Origin: an uncultured bacterium
Lineage (GTDB): Bacteria; Bacteroidota; Bacteroidia; Bacteroidales; Bacteroidaceae
Length of the DNA stretch: 64,000 nt
NCBI GenBank assembly: GCA_946188155.1
Contig: CAMHUC010000015.1
Span: 1-64,000, forward strand
Reading direction: 5' to 3'
Position numbers and translations under genes: made by a program. Within the stretch, counting starts at the first letter, position 1. The number at the start of each line of letters is the position of its first letter. Below, piece after piece: positions 47,915 to 59,270 of the stretch. Under the pieces are notes generated by a model. The model ran no database searches, was not told where the DNA came from, and saw nothing but the letters and a program-made list of their open reading frames with translations.

Positions 47915-48304
47915 TTAGACGCGACGGCGCTTCGGGGGGCGGCAGCCATTGTGAGGCAGCGGCGTCACGTCGACAATCTCCATCACCTCGATACCGGCAC
48001 CGTGGATAGCACGGATGGCCGACTCGCGTCCGTTGCCGGGACCCTTCACGTATGCCTTCACTTTGCGTAGGCCCAGGTCGTAAGCAACCTTAGCGCAATC
48101 CTCGGCAGCCATCTGGGCAGCGTACGGGGTATTCTTCTTAGAGCCACGGAAGCCCATCTTACCGGCTGACGACCAAGAGATAACCTGGCCCTCATCGTTG
48201 GCCAGAGATACGATAATATTATTAAAAGAACTGTGTACGTGGAGCTGGCCGATGGCGTTCACCCTCACGTTTCTCTTCTTTGAAGCGACTGTTTTCTTTG
48301 CCAT
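47915..48304 (-). CDS. rpsK: 30S ribosomal protein S11
   Basis: [33 protein letters not shown]. Confidence 0.98.
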   Translation of the reverse strand: MAKKTVASKKRNVRVNAIGQLHVHSSFNNIIVSLANDEGQVISWSSAGKMGFRGSKKNTPYAAQMAAEDCAKVAYDLGLRKVKAYVKGPGNGRESAIRAIHGAGIEVMEIVDVTPLPHNGCRPPKRRRV

Positions 48305-48343
48305 AACTGTAAACTGTAAACTTTAAACTGTAAACATTAAGAC

Positions 48344-48724
48344 TTACTTCGTAGCCTTCTTCTTGTTGGCAACAGTCTTCTTCTTACCCTTGCGAGTACG
48401 AGCATTATTCTTCGTACTCTGACCGCGAACGGGAAGACCGTTACGATGACGGACGCCACGATAGCAACCAATATCCATCAGTCGCTTGATATTCAACTGG
48501 ATCTCGCTACGGAGATCACCTTCTACTTTGAATTCAGCGCCGATGATTTCACGGATTTTGGCTGCCTGGTCGTCACTCCACTCGCTGACCTTCAGGTCAC
48601 GGCTGACACCTGCCTTATCCAATATCTTTGCTGAACTACTTCGACCTATACCATAGATATAGGTCAATGCGATTTCGCCACGCTTGTTCTGGGGCAAATC
48701 TACTCCAACAATTCTTATTGCCAT
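48344..48724 (-). CDS. rpsM: 30S ribosomal protein S13
   Basis: [31 protein letters not shown]-like. Confidence 0.98.
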   Translation of the reverse strand: MAIRIVGVDLPQNKRGEIALTYIYGIGRSSSAKILDKAGVSRDLKVSEWSDDQAAKIREIIGAEFKVEGDLRSEIQLNIKRLMDIGCYRGVRHRNGLPVRGQSTKNNARTRKGKKKTVANKKKATK

Positions 48725-48781
48725 TTGTTTAAATAATAAAGAAAAATACTTTTAAATTTCGAAATTCCGCTAAAAAGCATG

Positions 48782-48789
48782 CAAAGGTA
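48782..48789 (-). promoter_or_regulatory. Internal -7 element before rpsM
   Basis: TACCTTTG on the minus strand with TTTG at -33 spacing (GTTTGAGAAAATCTTCGTACCTTTG). Confidence 0.6.
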
Positions 48790-48834
48790 CGAAGATTTTC
48801 TCAAACCTTCGCACTTTCTTATGCTTTTTTAACA

Positions 48835-48951
48835 TTAACCCTGACGCATCTTGTACTTAGGGTTCTTCTTGTTGATTACGAACAAGCGTCCCTTGCGGCG
48901 GACAATCTTGCAGTCCGGGGTGCGCTTCTTTAATGATGCTCTTGTCTTCAT
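48835..48951 (-). CDS. rpmJ: 50S ribosomal protein L36 (absent from the supplied ORF track)
   Basis: Translated: [38 protein letters not shown]. Confidence 0.96.
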   Translation of the reverse strand: MKTRASLKKRTPDCKIVRRKGRLFVINKKNPKYKMRQG

Positions 48952-48966
48952 ATTGTTGCTATTTGT

Positions 48967-49185
48967 TTATTTGTATCTGAACACTATTCTACCCTTAGTC
49001 AGGTCGTAAGGACTCATCTCTACCTTCACCTTGTCGCCAGGCAGGATTTTAATATAGTGCATACGCATCTTGCCTGAGATATGGGCAATGATGGGAACAC
49101 CATTCTCCAATTCCACACGGAACATCGCGTTCGACAATGCCTCGACGATTGTACCGTCCTGTTCAATAGCACCTTGTTTTGCCAT
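48967..49185 (-). CDS. infA: Translation initiation factor IF-1
   Basis: [29 protein letters not shown]. Confidence 0.98.
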   Translation of the reverse strand: MAKQGAIEQDGTIVEALSNAMFRVELENGVPIIAHISGKMRMHYIKILPGDKVKVEMSPYDLTKGRIVFRYK

Positions 49186-49193
49186 GCTTACCT

Positions 49194-49994
49194 TTAATAT
49201 AATATACCTTCTATTTGTTCTACTTCCTCAAAGGATGACAATATCTCAGCCTTGCCCTTGCAGATGGCTATCGTATGCTCGAAATGAGCAGCGGGCTTAC
49301 CGTCACGCGTGCGGATAGTCCATTTATCGGCATCCAGCCAGATGTCACGTTTTCCCATCGTAATCATCGGCTCGATGGCTATGCACATGGAAGCTTTCAG
49401 CATCACGCCATTGCCTCGACGGCCATAGTTGGGCACCTGAGGGTCCTCGTGCATCTCACGGCCAATGCCGTGACCAGTCAACTCGCGCACAATGCCATAG
49501 CCCTGAGCCTCACAATGCGACTGTACGGCATAGCTGATGTCGCCAAGATGGCGTCCGGCCTGTGCGGCATCGATGCCCAGATAGAGCGCCTCTTTGGTTG
49601 TCTTGAGTAACTGTCTGACCTCCGGGTCCACCTCGCCGACACAGAATGTGTAGCAGGAGTCACCATTGAAGCCATTGAGCAGCGTGCCACAGTCGACGGA
49701 GATGATGTCACCCTCCTTGAGGACAGTCGCCTGGTTGGGCACTCCATGCACCACCACATCATTAACCGACGTGCATATACTGGCGGGGAACGGGGCTCCG
49801 TAAGGATTAGGGAAGCCCTTGAACGTAGGAACGGCACCATGGTCACGGATAAACGTGTCGGCGATGCGGTCCAGCTGTAGAGTCGTTACCCCCGGCTTTA
49901 TATTGCGAGCCAATTCGCCAAGCGTTTTACCAACAAGTTGGTTCGCTTGGCGCATTAGCTCTAATTCGTCCTCAGTCTTCAGAAATATCTTCAT
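49194..49994 (-). CDS. map: Type I methionine aminopeptidase
   Basis: [41 protein letters not shown]. Confidence 0.97.
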   Translation of the reverse strand: MKIFLKTEDELELMRQANQLVGKTLGELARNIKPGVTTLQLDRIADTFIRDHGAVPTFKGFPNPYGAPFPASICTSVNDVVVHGVPNQATVLKEGDIISVDCGTLLNGFNGDSCYTFCVGEVDPEVRQLLKTTKEALYLGIDAAQAGRHLGDISYAVQSHCEAQGYGIVRELTGHGIGREMHEDPQVPNYGRRGNGVMLKASMCIAIEPMITMGKRDIWLDADKWTIRTRDGKPAAHFEHTIAICKGKAEILSSFEEVEQIEGILY

Positions 49995-50000
49995 AGAAGA

Positions 50001-51341
50001 TTAGTAAGCTGCCATGCCTCGACCGTGGATGCGGCCAGAGCTGAGCAGACCATCGTAATGACGCATCAGCAGGTGACTCTCAATCTGTGCAAGCGTGTCG
50101 AGCACGACACCAACGAGAATCAGCAGTGAAGTACCACCGAAGAACTGAGAGAAAGCATCTTGTACATTGAGCAGACTGGCAAGAGCCGGCATCACAGCGA
50201 TGAAGGCAATGAACAGAGAGCCGGGCAGCGTGATGCGCGACATCACGGTGTCGATGTACTCTGCGGTATCCTTACCAGGCTTCACACCAGGAATGAAGCC
50301 GTTGTTACGCTTCATATCCTCTGCCATCTGCGTCGGGTTGAGCGTGATGGCAGTATAGAAATAGGTGAATGCGATAATCAGTATAGCGAAGATGATATTG
50401 TACGTCCAGCTGTGATGATCGAGCATTGTGCGGACGAACCAGCTAGCATTCTCCGGAGCCGAGTACTGCACCACAGTCAGCGGGATGAACATGATTGCCT
50501 GTGCAAAGATGATAGGCATCACATTGGCTGCGAACAGCTTCAGCGGGATATACTGACGGGCACCACCATACTGCTGGTTGCCCACAAGGCGCTTGGCATA
50601 CTGTACGGGAATCTTACGGACACCCTGTACCAAAACAATGGATGCGCATACAACTGCATAGAGGATCAGTAACTCAACGAGGAACATCACCAGTCCACCG
50701 CCGGTGATGGCGGTGAAGCGCGAGCTGACCTCCTGGATGAAAGCCTGAGGCAGACGGGCGATGATACCAATCATGATGATCAGGGAGATACCGTTTCCTA
50801 TGCCCTTATCGGTAATGCGCTCACCGAGCCAGAGGATAAACATACTTCCTGCCGACAGGATGATGATGGCCGGTACCATAAAGGCAGACCAGGAGATGCC
50901 GGAAGCCAGAGCGGCTCCCGACTGCATCTTCAGGTTGATCAGATAGCCCGGAGCCTGGAACAGCAGGATACCCACCGTCAGGTAACGGGTGTAGGCACTG
51001 ATCTTCTTACGGCCGCTCTCGCCCTCGCGCTGCATCTTCTGGAAATAAGGCACAGCGACGGCGAGCAGCTGCATTACGATAGAAGCAGAGATGTATGGCA
51101 TGATTCCAAGTGCGAAGATTGACGCATTGGAAAATGCACCACCGGAGAACATATCGAGCAACGACATCAGGCCGCCAGCGGTCTGTGACTGCAGTTTTTC
51201 CAACTGGGCAGGGTTGATACCGGGAAGTACCACAAACGAGCCGAAACGATAAATTGCAACGAACAGGAGAGTGATGAGGATGCGCATGCGCAAGTCCTCA
51301 ATTCTCCAAATGTTCTTCAGTGTCTCTATTAACTTCTTCAT
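50001..51341 (-). CDS. secY: Preprotein translocase subunit SecY
   Basis: FGSFVVLPGINPAQL; multiple TM segments; GMAAY C-terminus. Confidence 0.97.
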   Translation of the reverse strand: MKKLIETLKNIWRIEDLRMRILITLLFVAIYRFGSFVVLPGINPAQLEKLQSQTAGGLMSLLDMFSGGAFSNASIFALGIMPYISASIVMQLLAVAVPYFQKMQREGESGRKKISAYTRYLTVGILLFQAPGYLINLKMQSGAALASGISWSAFMVPAIIILSAGSMFILWLGERITDKGIGNGISLIIMIGIIARLPQAFIQEVSSRFTAITGGGLVMFLVELLILYAVVCASIVLVQGVRKIPVQYAKRLVGNQQYGGARQYIPLKLFAANVMPIIFAQAIMFIPLTVVQYSAPENASWFVRTMLDHHSWTYNIIFAILIIAFTYFYTAITLNPTQMAEDMKRNNGFIPGVKPGKDTAEYIDTVMSRITLPGSLFIAFIAVMPALASLLNVQDAFSQFFGGTSLLILVGVVLDTLAQIESHLLMRHYDGLLSSGRIHGRGMAAY

Positions 51342-51347
51342 CTTTGT

Positions 51348-51794
51348 TTAGATTGTTGTTGCGTTACCACCGGCAGCCTTGATGGCCTCTTCGGCTGCCT
51401 TCGAGAATGCGTTGGCCTCAACGTCGACCTTGGCCTTCAGCTCACCGTTGGCCAGAACCTTCACCAGCTCCTTGCCGTTGGTCAGACCAGCTGCCACGAA
51501 CTCTGCGATGCCAATCTTCGTCAGGTTCTTCTCCTCAGCGAGCTTCTGCAGGGTAGACAGGTTCACAGCGAAGAACTCCTTGTGGTTGATGTTCTTGAAA
51601 CCACCCTTCGGTAGGCGACGCTGCAGAGGCATCTGACCACCTTCGAAACCAATCTTCTTCTTATAACCAGAACGAGCCTTGGCACCCTTGTGACCACGAG
51701 TAGAAGTACCACCCAGACCCGAGCCGGGTCCGCGGCCGATACGACGACGTGAATGGGTTGAGCCTTCTGCCGGCTTTAAATTATTCAGTTTCAT
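51348..51794 (-). CDS. rplO: 50S ribosomal protein L15
   Basis: MKLNNLKPAEGSTHSRRRIGRGPGSGLGGTSTRGHKG. Confidence 0.98.
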   Translation of the reverse strand: MKLNNLKPAEGSTHSRRRIGRGPGSGLGGTSTRGHKGAKARSGYKKKIGFEGGQMPLQRRLPKGGFKNINHKEFFAVNLSTLQKLAEEKNLTKIGIAEFVAAGLTNGKELVKVLANGELKAKVDVEANAFSKAAEEAIKAAGGNATTI

Positions 51795-51821
51795 AATCGA
51801 TTCTAATTTTAATTGTTGTTA

Positions 51822-51998
51822 CTAGTCGATAACGGCCACCAGATGATGAACCTTGCGAATCATACCACGGATTGAAGGAGTATCCTCTACCTCAACAACC
51901 TGAGAGATCTTACGCAGGCCGAGAGCCTGGAGCGTACGCTTCTGGTCTACCGGATAACCGATCTTACTCTTAATCTGCTTAACCTTAATTGTTGCCAT
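51822..51998 (-). CDS. rpmD: 50S ribosomal protein L30 (absent from the supplied ORF track)
   Basis: Translated: [58 protein letters not shown]. Confidence 0.96.
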   Translation of the reverse strand: MATIKVKQIKSKIGYPVDQKRTLQALGLRKISQVVEVEDTPSIRGMIRKVHHLVAVID

Positions 51999-52015
51999 AG
52001 TTCTTTCTCTCCTCT

Positions 52016-52528
52016 TTATCCTTTAAATACTTTCTCCATTGTGATACCACGTGTGCCAGCCACGGTATAGGCGTCGCGCATCTGACTCAGGGCCACGATG
52101 GTAGCCTTCACCAGGTTGTGAGGGTTCGACGAGCCCTTCGACTTGGCAAGCACGTCCTTCACGCCCACGCTCTCCAGCACGGCACGCATAGCACCACCGG
52201 CCACCAGACCAGTACCTGCAGCGGCAGGCTTCAGGAACACCTGAGCACCGCCGAAGCGAGCCTCCATCTCATGAGGGATAGTACCCTTGAGCACGGGAAC
52301 CTTGACAAGATTCTTCTTGGCTGCCTCTACACCCTTGGCAATAGCAGCTGTAACCTCGCCAGCCTTGCCCAGGCCCCAGCCGATAATGCCGTTGCCGTCG
52401 CCGACCACGACGATGGCTGCGAATGTAAAGGTGCGACCTCCCTTTGTAACCTTCGTTACACGGTTGATGGCAACCAATCTGTCTTTCAACTCTACGTCAC
52501 TATTTACTTTAACATTTTTCATTGCCAT
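52016..52528 (-). CDS. rpsE: 30S ribosomal protein S5
   Basis: [30 protein letters not shown]. Confidence 0.98.
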   Translation of the reverse strand: MAMKNVKVNSDVELKDRLVAINRVTKVTKGGRTFTFAAIVVVGDGNGIIGWGLGKAGEVTAAIAKGVEAAKKNLVKVPVLKGTIPHEMEARFGGAQVFLKPAAAGTGLVAGGAMRAVLESVGVKDVLAKSKGSSNPHNLVKATIVALSQMRDAYTVAGTRGITMEKVFKG

Positions 52529-52534
52529 AATCGT

Positions 52535-52879
52535 TTAGAATTTAAGTCCACCTTTACGAGCTGCATCGGCAAGCGACTTCACGCGGCCGTGATACAGATA
52601 GCCATTGCGGTCGAACACCACAGCATTCACTCCGGCAGCCTGAGCCTTCTGGGCCACGAGCTCGCCTACCTTCTCTGCCTGCTGAATCTTCGGCATGGCC
52701 TCCAGGCCCAGCGAGCTGGCAGATGCGAGAGTTTTACCTTCCTGGTCATTGATCACCTGGGCATAAATCTGCTTGTTGGAGCGGAACACGCTCAGGCGAG
52801 GGCGCTCGGCAGTGCCGAACACGTTCTTGCGAATTCTATATTTGATCTTAATTCGTCTTTCTACTTTCTTCGTTGTCAT
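52535..52879 (-). CDS. rplR: 50S ribosomal protein L18
   Basis: [20 protein letters not shown]. Confidence 0.98.
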   Translation of the reverse strand: MTTKKVERRIKIKYRIRKNVFGTAERPRLSVFRSNKQIYAQVINDQEGKTLASASSLGLEAMPKIQQAEKVGELVAQKAQAAGVNAVVFDRNGYLYHGRVKSLADAARKGGLKF

Positions 52880-52916
52880 AATCTTGAATTCTTAATTCTT
52901 AATTCTTAATTCTTAA

Positions 52917-53486
52917 TTACTTCGCAGATGCCGACTTACCCGACTTACGACGGATAACCTCACCCTTAAACAAGATACCCTTTCCTTTATAAGGCTCAGG
53001 CATACGGAAAGAACGAATTTTAGCGCAAATCAGACCAAGCAGGGCCTTGTCGCACGACTCGAGTATAATCTGAGGATTCTGGTTACGCTCCATCTTGGTT
53101 TCCACCTTTACCTCCTTGGGGAGCTGGATGAAGATGGGGTGCGTATATCCCAGCGAGAACTCGATGATGTTACCCTGGTTCGACACACGGTAGCCGACAC
53201 CCACGAGCTCCATCTCCTTCTTGTAACCCTCGCTAACTCCAACCACCATATTGTGAACCAGTGCGCGATACAGACCATGGAAAGCCTGCTTCTGCTTGAT
53301 ATTCACGGGGCTGTTCTCGTCAATCTCGAATGTGATGTGCCCATCCTCAATCTTCATCTTGATGGAACCGTCGACCTTCTGCGAAAGCTCTCCCTTAGGA
53401 CCCTTCACGGTAACGATACCGTCCTTGTCCTGAGCCACTGATACACCAGCGGGAATACTAATTGGCAATTTTCCTATTCTTGACAT
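52917..53486 (-). CDS. rplF: 50S ribosomal protein L6
   Basis: MSRIGKLPISIPAGV. Confidence 0.98.
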   Translation of the reverse strand: MSRIGKLPISIPAGVSVAQDKDGIVTVKGPKGELSQKVDGSIKMKIEDGHITFEIDENSPVNIKQKQAFHGLYRALVHNMVVGVSEGYKKEMELVGVGYRVSNQGNIIEFSLGYTHPIFIQLPKEVKVETKMERNQNPQIILESCDKALLGLICAKIRSFRMPEPYKGKGILFKGEVIRRKSGKSASAK

Positions 53487-53500
53487 ATTCTATCCTCCAA

Positions 53501-53896
53501 TTAATATACGTAGCAAAGCACCTCGCCACCAATCTTCAGGGCAGCAGCCTCTTTGTCTGTCATAACACCTTTGGACGTGGAAAGTATGGCAATACCCAGT
53601 CCGTTAATAACTCTCGGCATGTCTTTGTAGCCAGTGTACTGGCGAAGACCTGGTGTTGACACGCGCTTGAGGCACTTGATGGCGTTCTCGCGCGTGGCAG
53701 GGTCGTACTTCAGGGCCACCTTGATCGTACCCTGAGGACCATCCTCGATGAACTTGTAGTTCAGGATGTAGCCCTTTTCGAAGAGGATCTTGGTAATCTC
53801 CTTCTTCAAGTTAGACGCAGGCACCTCAACGACACGATGGTGTGCCATGATGGCGTTTCTGAGTCTGGTCAGATAATCTGCTATTGGATCTGTCAT
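53501..53896 (-). CDS. rpsH: 30S ribosomal protein S8
   Basis: MTDPIADYLTRLRNAI. Confidence 0.98.
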   Translation of the reverse strand: MTDPIADYLTRLRNAIMAHHRVVEVPASNLKKEITKILFEKGYILNYKFIEDGPQGTIKVALKYDPATRENAIKCLKRVSTPGLRQYTGYKDMPRVINGLGIAILSTSKGVMTDKEAAALKIGGEVLCYVY

Positions 53897-53955
53897 AAAA
53901 TAATGTTTTTAATTGATCGGGACTACCCCGACAATATTAATATAATGTGAATTCT

Positions 53956-54258
53956 TTACCAGCTTGCTTTCTTCACTCCGGGAATCAGGCCGCTTGATGC
54001 CATCTCGCGGAACTGGATACGGGAGAGTCCGAACTGACGCATGTAACCCTTGGGGCGACCCGTGATCTTGCAGCGGTTGTGCAGACGGATGGGGTTCGCG
54101 TTGCGAGGGATGCTCTGCAGCTTGCGGGCTGCCTCGTAAGCCTCGGCGGGATCGTCGGCAGTGGCGATGACCTTCTTCAGGGCCGCACGCTTCTCGGCGT
54201 AGCGGGCAACGAGCTTGGCGCGCTTGACCTCACGGGCCTTCATTGATTCTTTTGCCAT
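53956..54258 (-). CDS. rpsN: 30S ribosomal protein S14
   Basis: [40 protein letters not shown]. Confidence 0.98.
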   Translation of the reverse strand: MAKESMKAREVKRAKLVARYAEKRAALKKVIATADDPAEAYEAARKLQSIPRNANPIRLHNRCKITGRPKGYMRQFGLSRIQFREMASSGLIPGVKKASW

Positions 54259-54263
54259 GTCTC

Positions 54264-54818
54264 TTAGTCTTTATTGTTCTTGAATGGGAGACCGAAAGCC
54301 TTCAGCAGGGCGAAGCCCTCCTCGTCAGTCTGAGCAGTGGTGACGAAGGTGATGTTCATGCCCTGGATACGGTCTACTGAATCGATATTAATCTCCGGGA
54401 AGATGATCTGCTCCTGGATGCCCAGCGTGTAGTTGCCACGACCGTCGAACTTGCTCTCGATACCCTTGAAGTCGCGGATACGGGGCAGTGCGATGCGCAC
54501 GAGCTTCTCCAGGAACTCGTACATACGCTCGCGGCGCAGAGTCACCATCACGCCGATAGGCATCTTCTTACGCAGCTTGAAGTTGGCGATATCCTTCTTC
54601 GAATAGGTGGCCACGGCCTTCTGGCCGCAGATGGCGCTGATCTCGTTGATAGCCACGTCGATGATCTTCTTGTCCTGAGTGGCATCGCCCAGACCCTGGT
54701 TGACCACGATCTTCTTCAGGACAGGAATCTGCATTGAACTACTGTAGTTGAACTGCTTCTGCAGGGCGGGAGCAATCTGCTCCTTGTAGACCTGCTTTAA
54801 CTGTGCTGTATTTGCCAT
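54264..54818 (-). CDS. rplE: 50S ribosomal protein L5
   Basis: [20 protein letters not shown]. Confidence 0.98.
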   Translation of the reverse strand: MANTAQLKQVYKEQIAPALQKQFNYSSSMQIPVLKKIVVNQGLGDATQDKKIIDVAINEISAICGQKAVATYSKKDIANFKLRKKMPIGVMVTLRRERMYEFLEKLVRIALPRIRDFKGIESKFDGRGNYTLGIQEQIIFPEINIDSVDRIQGMNITFVTTAQTDEEGFALLKAFGLPFKNNKD

Positions 54819-55135
54819 TACTTAATCTCCTCCCCTGACTTTTTAGCGATACGAACGACCTTCTTTCCCTCGCGCTTGATGGCCACGCGGGTAGCCTTGC
54901 CCGACTTCGGATCAATCAAACTAATATTTGAGATGTGAATGGGAGCCTCTACCTTCTCGAAGCCGCCCTGAGGATTCTTGGCACTCGGCTTGGCACTCTT
55001 GCTGACGATGTTCACACCCTCAACAATGGCACGCTCCTTGTCTGCCAAGACCTTCAGCACCTTACCAGTCTTGCCCTTGTCCTCACCGGCCAGGACGATG
55101 ACTGTATCATTCTTCTTGATATTGAATTTTGCCAT
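54818..55135 (-). CDS. rplX: 50S ribosomal protein L24
   Basis: [20 protein letters not shown]. Confidence 0.98.
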   Translation of the reverse strand: MAKFNIKKNDTVIVLAGEDKGKTGKVLKVLADKERAIVEGVNIVSKSAKPSAKNPQGGFEKVEAPIHISNISLIDPKSGKATRVAIKREGKKVVRIAKKSGEEIK

Positions 55136-55196
55136 TTCTTTAAACTCTAAACTGTAAACTCTAAACTGTAAACTGTAAACTATAAACTGTAAACTG

Positions 55197-55562
55197 TTAA
55201 AGTACCTCAGGTGCCAAAGAAACGACCTTCATATTCACAGCACGAAGCTCACGGGCCACGGGGCCGAAGATACGGCTGCCACGGAGCTCACCAGCATTGT
55301 TCAGCAGCACGCAGGCATTGTCGTCGAAGCGGATGTACGAGCCATCAGCGCGGCGGATTTCCTTCTTAGTGCGAACAACCAAAGCCTTTGATACTGCACC
55401 CTTTTTCACGTCACTAGTAGGGATCGCGTTCTTGATAGAGACCACGATGATGTCACCTACGCTGGCATAACGGCGACGCGTACCGCCCAGTACACGGATG
55501 CACAGAGCCTCACGGGCACCGCTGTTGTCAGCAACAGTCAATCTTGTTTCTGTCTGTATCAT
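55197..55562 (-). CDS. rplN: 50S ribosomal protein L14
   Basis: [27 protein letters not shown]. Confidence 0.98.
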   Translation of the reverse strand: MIQTETRLTVADNSGAREALCIRVLGGTRRRYASVGDIIVVSIKNAIPTSDVKKGAVSKALVVRTKKEIRRADGSYIRFDDNACVLLNNAGELRGSRIFGPVARELRAVNMKVVSLAPEVL

Positions 55563-55564
55563 AA

Positions 55565-55831
55565 TTACTTAGCTTTTTCTACGATTTGTACTAATCTCCA
55601 TCTCTTTGTCTTCGACAGAGGACGGGTTTCCATAATGAGCACGGTATCACCTACGTTGCACTCGTTCTTCTCGTCGTGTGCGTGATACTTCTTTGTCTTC
55701 TGGACAAACTTACCATAAATAGGGTGCTTCTCCTTGAACTTAGCTGCAATAACAATGGTTTTATCCATCTTGTTGCTGATAACGACACCCTGTCTTGTCT
55801 TTCTTAAATTTCTTGTTTCCATCTGGACCAT
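55565..55831 (-). CDS. rpsQ: 30S ribosomal protein S17
   Basis: [16 protein letters not shown]. Confidence 0.98.
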   Translation of the reverse strand: MVQMETRNLRKTRQGVVISNKMDKTIVIAAKFKEKHPIYGKFVQKTKKYHAHDEKNECNVGDTVLIMETRPLSKTKRWRLVQIVEKAK

Positions 55832-55833
55832 TG

Positions 55834-56028
55834 TTATTTGTTAAGTTCTCTCTGATGAAGTTCTGATTTCATACGTGCGATATCACGACGAGTAGCCTTA
55901 ATCTGAGATGGATTCTCCAGCGGTGAGATGGCGTGGTTCAACTTCATCTGGTTGTACTTTGCAACCTCAGCCTCAATGCGCTCTGCCAAGTCTTTGGTCT
56001 CGAGCTCTCTTACTTCTTTGATCTTCAT
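55834..56028 (-). CDS. rpmC: 50S ribosomal protein L29
   Basis: [19 protein letters not shown]. Confidence 0.97.
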   Translation of the reverse strand: MKIKEVRELETKDLAERIEAEVAKYNQMKLNHAISPLENPSQIKATRRDIARMKSELHQRELNK

Positions 56029-56034
56029 ACTCGA

Positions 56035-56463
56035 TTAAGCGTTTTTATCGTAATCACGTCTTACTACAAACTTTGTCTTCACGGGCAGCTTCTGGGCACC
56101 GAGGCGCAGGGCCTCCTTGGCCACGTCGAAGGGCACGCCCTCCACTTCGAAGAGGATACGACCGGGAGTGACGGGGGCCACCCATCCGGCGGGGTCACCC
56201 TTACCTTTACCCATTCGCACGTCAGCAGGCTTGCGGGTGATGGGCTTGTCGGGGAAGATGCGGATCCACACCTGGCCCTCACGGTTCATATAACGGTTGA
56301 TGGCAACACGGGCTGCCTCAATCTGGCGGCTGTCGATCCACTTGGCATCCATTGTCTTGATGCCGAATGAGCCGAAGGCCAGCGTAGTGCCTCTGTGGGC
56401 GTTGCCTTTGTTGCCGCGCCCGTCCTGAGGCCTTCTATATCTAACTCTCTTTGGCTGTAACAT
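56035..56463 (-). CDS. rplP: 50S ribosomal protein L16
   Basis: [25 protein letters not shown]. Confidence 0.98.
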   Translation of the reverse strand: MLQPKRVRYRRPQDGRGNKGNAHRGTTLAFGSFGIKTMDAKWIDSRQIEAARVAINRYMNREGQVWIRIFPDKPITRKPADVRMGKGKGDPAGWVAPVTPGRILFEVEGVPFDVAKEALRLGAQKLPVKTKFVVRRDYDKNA

Positions 56464-56477
56464 GATAATCTCTGCTT

Positions 56478-57212
56478 TTAACGGTTATTATTCTTCTTGT
56501 TACGGAACTTCCTGTCGCCGCCACGGCCACCGCCGTTCTGGCGGCCACCGCCCTTCTCCTGAGTGAAGTTGGGCGCCAGGTCAACCTTGCCATATACCTC
56601 ACCACGGCAAATCCACACCTTGATGCCCAGCAGGCCAACCTTTGTCAGGGCCTCGGCGTGGCAGTAATCGATGTCGGCACGGAAGGTGTGCAGCGGTGTG
56701 CGACCCTCCTTGAGCATCTCGCTACGTGCGATTTCAGCTCCGTTGAGGCGACCGGAAATGAGTACCTTGATACCCTCGGCGCCGGCGCGCATCGTGTTCT
56801 GAATAGCCATCTTGATAGCACGGCGGTAAGCAATCTTACCCTCTATCTGGCGAGCGATGTTATTAGCCACGATGGTAGCGTCGAGCTCCGGACGCTTCAC
56901 CTCGAAGATGTTTATCTGTATTTCCTTGTCGTAGAGCTTCTTGAGCTCCTCCTTGAGTTTGTCAACGTCCTGACCACCCTTTCCAATGACGATGCCCGGG
57001 CGGGCCGTGCAGATAGTGATGGTGACCAGCTTCAGTGTGCGCTCGATGACAATCTTCGACACGCTGGCCTTGGCCAGACGCTCGTTCAGATACTTACGGA
57101 TTTTCTGATCCTCTACCAGGTTATCTCCGAAGTTCTTGCCTCCGAACCAATTTGAATCCCAACCTCTTACGATTCCAAGACGGTTGCTAATTGGATTAAC
57201 TTTCTGTCCCAT
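56478..57212 (-). CDS. rpsC: 30S ribosomal protein S3
   Basis: [29 protein letters not shown]. Confidence 0.98.
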   Translation of the reverse strand: MGQKVNPISNRLGIVRGWDSNWFGGKNFGDNLVEDQKIRKYLNERLAKASVSKIVIERTLKLVTITICTARPGIVIGKGGQDVDKLKEELKKLYDKEIQINIFEVKRPELDATIVANNIARQIEGKIAYRRAIKMAIQNTMRAGAEGIKVLISGRLNGAEIARSEMLKEGRTPLHTFRADIDYCHAEALTKVGLLGIKVWICRGEVYGKVDLAPNFTQEKGGGRQNGGGRGGDRKFRNKKNNNR

Positions 57213-57214
57213 AC

Positions 57215-57622
57215 TTATTCTTTTACGTCATTAGTTTTAGCGTCAACGAACAGAGTCACGTGGTTCGAACGCTTGCGGATGCGATAGCCACGGCCCTGAG
57301 GTGCGGGTCTCATTCTCTTCATCGTCACGCCCTCGTCAACGAAGATACGCGTGATGAACAGCTCTCCGTCCTCTGCCTTGCGGTCGTTCTTGGATTCCCA
57401 GTTGGCAATGGCCGAGCGGAGGAGTTTCTCTACATCAGCTGCTGCTGCCTTCTTCGAGAAACGAAGCACACCCAGCGCACGGTTCACTTCCATGCCGCGC
57501 ACCATGTCGACCACATAGCGCATCTTGCGGGGTGAGGAGGGGCAGCCCTTCAGCTTAGCGAAGTACTGTGTCTTATTGGCTGCTTTTCTCTTCTCAGCCA
57601 CTAATCTTTTTCTTGCTCCCAT
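57215..57622 (-). CDS. rplV: 50S ribosomal protein L22
   Basis: [26 protein letters not shown]. Confidence 0.98.
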   Translation of the reverse strand: MGARKRLVAEKRKAANKTQYFAKLKGCPSSPRKMRYVVDMVRGMEVNRALGVLRFSKKAAAADVEKLLRSAIANWESKNDRKAEDGELFITRIFVDEGVTMKRMRPAPQGRGYRIRKRSNHVTLFVDAKTNDVKE

Positions 57623-57667
57623 TTTAATTTTTGATTCTTAATTCTTAATTCTTAATTATCCCTGGGA

Positions 57668-57934
57668 TTACTTCTTGTTACCGGCGTGGCCTCCGAAGCG
57701 GCGTGTGGGTGCGAACTCACCGAGCTTGTGGCCCACCATGTTCTCTGTAACGTAGACAGGGATGAATTTGTTACCGTTATGAACTGCAACAGTGTGTCCC
57801 ACGAAGTCCGGGGAAATCATTGATGCTCTGGCCCATGTCTTGACGACATTCTTCTTACCACTCTCATTCATGGCGAGAATCTTCTTCTCGAGTGATACGT
57901 TGATGTACGGACCTTTCTTTAATGAACGACTCAT
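57668..57934 (-). CDS. rpsS: 30S ribosomal protein S19
   Basis: [19 protein letters not shown]. Confidence 0.98.
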   Translation of the reverse strand: MSRSLKKGPYINVSLEKKILAMNESGKKNVVKTWARASMISPDFVGHTVAVHNGNKFIPVYVTENMVGHKLGEFAPTRRFGGHAGNKK

Positions 57935-57961
57935 AATTCTTTCTCTTAATTAACTTCGTGA

Positions 57962-58789
57962 TTACTTCTTGTTAGCTCTCTCGATGATGTACTTGTTCGA
58001 AAGCTTCTTCGGTGCACGCGTCTTCAGACCCTTAGCGTACAAGCCCTTGCGTGAGCGCGGGTGTCCACCACTCTGGCGGCCTTCACCACCACCCATCGGG
58101 TGATCGTGCGGGTTCATCACAACACCGCGGTTGTGCGGGCGGCGGCCCAGCCAGCGAGAGCGTCCGGCCTTACCCGACTGCTCCAGGGCGTGGTCTGAAT
58201 TGCCAACACTGCCGATTGTAGCCTTACAAGCGGAGAGAATCTTGCGCAGCTCGCCCGAGGGGAGCTTGATGACGCAGTAGTCTCCCTCACGAGAAGTCAA
58301 CTGAGCGAAATTACCTGCCGAACGAACGAGCTTGGCACCCTGGCCGGGACGCATCTCAATGTTGTGGATGACGGTACCTACGGGGATGTTGGCCAGAGGA
58401 AGTGCATTTCCCACCTCGGGAGCTGCCTCCGCACCTGACATCAGGGTAGCACCAACCTGCAGTCCATTAGGAGCAATGATATAACGTTTTTCACCATCAG
58501 CGTAGAAGAGCAGAGCGATGCGAGCCGAACGGTTCGGATCATACTCGATTGTCTTAACTACAGCTGGAACACCATCCTTCTCTCGCTTGAAGTCGATCAG
58601 ACGATACTTCTTCTTGTGGCCGCCGCCCATATAGCGAACGGTCATCTTACCGGTGTTGTTTCGACCGCCGGTAGAACGCTTACCGTAAACGAGAGACTTC
58701 TCTGGCACGGATGCAGTAATATCCTCGAACGTGCCAATAATCTTGTGTCTTTGACCCGGTGTAACGGGCTTTAATTTACGTACTGCCAT
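57962..58789 (-). CDS. rplB: 50S ribosomal protein L2
   Basis: [34 protein letters not shown]. Confidence 0.98.
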   Translation of the reverse strand: MAVRKLKPVTPGQRHKIIGTFEDITASVPEKSLVYGKRSTGGRNNTGKMTVRYMGGGHKKKYRLIDFKREKDGVPAVVKTIEYDPNRSARIALLFYADGEKRYIIAPNGLQVGATLMSGAEAAPEVGNALPLANIPVGTVIHNIEMRPGQGAKLVRSAGNFAQLTSREGDYCVIKLPSGELRKILSACKATIGSVGNSDHALEQSGKAGRSRWLGRRPHNRGVVMNPHDHPMGGGEGRQSGGHPRSRKGLYAKGLKTRAPKKLSNKYIIERANKK

Positions 58790-58791
58790 TT

Positions 58792-59235
58792 TTATTCAAT
58801 ATTGCTATAAAAATCAATTGTGTCGCCCTCCTTCAGAGTGACGATTGCCTTCTTGAACGCGTTCTTCTGACCCTTGATCAGCCCGGCCTTCGTGTAGCGC
58901 GAAGAGCGCTTGCCGGCATAGCGAATCGTGTTCACGTCCATTACTGTCACATTATACAGACCCTCAATCTCATTCTTGATTTCGATTTTGTTGGCTTCGG
59001 GCTTGACGATGAAGCCGTACTTCTGGCGGGCGGGCTTGGTGTAGGTGAAGATGGTCTTCTCCTTCGTCTCATCGGCCTTACCCTTACGCTTCACCACGTA
59101 ACTCACCTTCTCCTCCTTGGCGCCAAGCTTCTCGGCGGCCTTAGCGTTGCGGGCACGGAGTGTGCGGTCCATCGACGACTTCTCCGTGATCTTGGTCATC
59201 TTCTCAGTGACTATCGGTTTGATTACAAATGCCAT
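58792..59235 (-). CDS. rplW: 50S ribosomal protein L23 with an extra internal segment
   Basis: [21 protein letters not shown] ... [22 protein letters not shown]. Confidence 0.95.
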   Translation of the reverse strand: MAFVIKPIVTEKMTKITEKSSMDRTLRARNAKAAEKLGAKEEKVSYVVKRKGKADETKEKTIFTYTKPARQKYGFIVKPEANKIEIKNEIEGLYNVTVMDVNTIRYAGKRSSRYTKAGLIKGQKNAFKKAIVTLKEGDTIDFYSNIE

Positions 59236-59270
59236 AGTTATCTACTATTTAACTATTTACTATTTACTAT

